This document shows, one piece after another, positions 37,648-39,028 of a stretch of 39,028 nucleotides of DNA; positions within the stretch are counted from its first letter, which is position 1, and every line of letters begins with the position of its first letter. The notes under the pieces were generated by a model that searched no databases, was not told where the DNA came from, and worked only from the letters and a program-made list of their open reading frames with translations. Source of the DNA: Clostridia bacterium (GTDB lineage Bacteria > Bacillota > Clostridia > Oscillospirales > Acutalibacteraceae). The translations under genes and the position numbers were made by a program. Where the stretch lies: positions 1 to 39,028 of the forward strand of contig JAFYSE010000059.1 in the NCBI GenBank assembly GCA_017546665.1. Reading direction: 5' to 3'.

Positions 37648-39028
37648 ATGGTAAACATTAAAATTAATAACAGACCTTATACAGTACCAAAGGGCAGCAC
37701 TATCCTTGAAGCTGCTCGTTATGCGGGTATTGAAATCCCTACACTTTGCTACCTTAAGGAAATCAACCAAATCGGTGCTTGCCGTATTTGTATGGTAGAA
37801 GTTAAGGGTGCAAGAAGCCTTGTTGCTGCTTGTGTGTTCCCTGTAAATGAGGGAATGGAAATCTTTACAAATACTGAAAAGGTAAGACATTCAAGAAAAA
37901 TGACTCTTGAACTTATCCTTTCAAATCACGATAGAAAATGTCTTTCATGCGTACGCAGCGGAACTTGCGAACTTCAGAAGCTTTGCAAGGAATTCGGTGT
38001 TGATGATGAATGTCGTTTTGATGGCGAAATGGTTCGTTACAATTTCGACGATTCAGCAGCTCACATGGTAAGAGATAACAACAAATGTATCCTTTGCCGT
38101 CGTTGTATCGCAGCTTGTGACCAGCAGGGTATTTCAGTTATCGGTGCTAATGCTCGTGGTTTTGACACACACGTAAGCTCTGCATTTGATAAAGACCTTG
38201 CAGATGTTTCATGTATCTCTTGTGGTCAGTGTATCGTTAACTGCCCAACAGGTGCAATCGTTGAAAAGGACGATACAGATAAGGTTCTTGCAGCAATTAA
38301 CGACCCTGAAAAGTTCGTTATTGTTCAGACTGCGCCATCAATCCGTGCAACTCTCGGTGAAGCATTTGGTATGCACATCGGTACAAACGTAGAAGGCAAA
38401 ATGGTTGCAGCACTTCGTCGTCTTGGTTTCGATAAAGTTTTCGACACAGACTTCGCAGCTGACCTTACAATTATGGAAGAAGCTAACGAACTTCTTGAAA
38501 GAGTTCAGAATGGTGGCACACTTCCAATGATTACATCTTGCTCACCAGGTTGGATTAAATATTGCGAACACTACTATCCAGACCAGATTTCTCACCTTTC
38601 AAGCTGTAAGTCACCTCAGCAGATGTTCGGTGCAGTTATGAAAACATACTACGCTGAAAAAATGGGTATTGACCCTAAAGATATGTTTGTTGTTGGTATT
38701 ATGCCTTGTACAGCAAAGAAATTTGAAACAAAGCGTGACGACCAAAATGCCGCAGGTGTTCCTGATGTTGACGTTGCTCTTACAACAAGAGAACTTGCTC
38801 GTATGATTGAAAGTGCAGGTATCTTCTTCAAGCATCTTCCTGATGAAGAATTTGACCAGCCATTCGGCGAAAGCACAGGTGCATCAACAATCTTCGGTGC
38901 AACAGGTGGTGTTATGGAAGCTGCTCTTCGTACAGCAGTTGAAAAGCTTACAGGCGAAACACTCCAGGATGTTGAATTCACAGCAGTTCGTGGTATGGAA
39001 GGCGTTAAAGAAGCAGAATATGATGTAG
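37648..39028 (+). CDS. hndD: [FeFe] hydrogenase catalytic subunit (partial at window edge)
   Basis: Open from the ATG at 37648 (AAGGAGAGTG 11 bases upstream) to the end of the window without a stop: 460 residues seen. Domain order: plant-type [2Fe-2S] (CYLKEINQIGACRICMVEV ... AACVFP), a His-ligated [4Fe-4S] (HDRKCLSCVRSGTCELQKLC), two ferredoxin clusters (CILCRRCIAACDQQG; CISCGQCIVNCPTGAI), then the H-cluster domain with motif L1 TSCSPGW (about 296-302) and L2 MPCTAKKFE (about 352-360). The third motif and the C terminus lie beyond the edge. It is HydA/HndD, which evolves or consumes H2 with NADH plus ferredoxin. Confidence 0.97.
   Translation, partial: MVNIKINNRPYTVPKGSTILEAARYAGIEIPTLCYLKEINQIGACRICMVEVKGARSLVAACVFPVNEGMEIFTNTEKVRHSRKMTLELILSNHDRKCLSCVRSGTCELQKLCKEFGVDDECRFDGEMVRYNFDDSAAHMVRDNNKCILCRRCIAACDQQGISVIGANARGFDTHVSSAFDKDLADVSCISCGQCIVNCPTGAIVEKDDTDKVLAAINDPEKFVIVQTAPSIRATLGEAFGMHIGTNVEGKMVAALRRLGFDKVFDTDFAADLTIMEEANELLERVQNGGTLPMITSCSPGWIKYCEHYYPDQISHLSSCKSPQQMFGAVMKTYYAEKMGIDPKDMFVVGIMPCTAKKFETKRDDQNAAGVPDVDVALTTRELARMIESAGIFFKHLPDEEFDQPFGESTGASTIFGATGGVMEAALRTAVEKLTGETLQDVEFTAVRGMEGVKEAEYDV

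Noticed and set aside
1..39028. CRISPR arrays, tRNA or rRNA genes, transposases, integrases or prophage genes
   Set aside because: None were found on reading both strands; the only repeats are the spoVT heads, terminator families and short palindromic elements.

Overview
The window reads as low-GC chromosomal DNA from an anaerobic, gut-type member of the Clostridia (Firmicutes), most likely Ruminococcaceae/Oscillospiraceae-like. Evidence: the Firmicutes order rpoA-rplQ at the left end, an rpsF-ssb-rpsR operon, SpoVT, mini-RNase III, anaerobic radical-SAM enzymes (sulfatase maturase, HemW), a complex [FeFe]-hydrogenase operon at the right end, glycan-degrading functions (sulfatase, fucosidase), and GGAGG-type ribosome binding sites throughout. 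The species cannot be named from this sequence alone. No rRNA, tRNA, CRISPR array, transposase or integrase was seen.

Layout. 0-2.5 kb: end of rpoA, rplQ, a small membrane protein, a YfcE-like phosphodiesterase, and a coupled trio of small unknown proteins. 2.5-7.5 kb (minus): a tight operon of D,D-carboxypeptidase, 1-acylglycerol-3-phosphate acyltransferase, a five-TM membrane-anchored Cys-type sulfatase and its anaerobic sulfatase maturase. 7.6-8.7 kb: an anchored surface protein. 8.7-11.8 kb: an accessory-looking stretch with full-length spoVT and two further copies of its head, one disrupted and one truncated, interleaved with small unknown genes, near-copied promoters, look-alike terminators, a GC-rich insert, a MITE-like element and a gene remnant. 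11.8-16.3 kb: a GH29 fucosidase, then an ECF sigma factor coupled to a membrane-anchored beta-propeller protein (likely anti-sigma). 16.3-19.2 kb: a yybP-ykoY-type Mn2+ riboswitch ahead of a P2-type cation ATPase. 19.5-22.1 kb: an O-antigen-ligase-like protein and the rpsF-ssb-rpsR operon, whose promoter is embedded in the preceding terminator. 22.2-30.1 kb (minus): metA with its own promoter and a palindrome, and a long operon obgE-mrnC-yitT-lepA-ybaK-hemW-phosphoesterase. 30.1-30.9 kb: a densely regulated intergenic region (NrdR-like tandem boxes, two promoters, a perfect LexA-type box) ahead of an 80-residue membrane protein. 30.9-34.2 kb: a vitamin-B6 salvage cluster (pyridoxal kinase, ECF S component, radical SAM) divergent from a MocR/PdxR-type regulator. 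34.4-39.0 kb: an electron-bifurcating-type hydrogenase operon; the catalytic subunit runs off the window.

The two places most likely to hold undescribed biology are (i) the small membrane protein at 30540-30782, whose upstream DNA combines a LexA-type operator with NrdR-type boxes, suggesting a DNA-damage and dNTP-stress responsive factor, and (ii) the spoVT-head cassette array at 8.7-11.8 kb, where a stretch encoding an AbrB DNA-binding domain, partly with its divergent promoter, has been copied with only synonymous changes. The membrane sulfatase-envelope operon is a third candidate.
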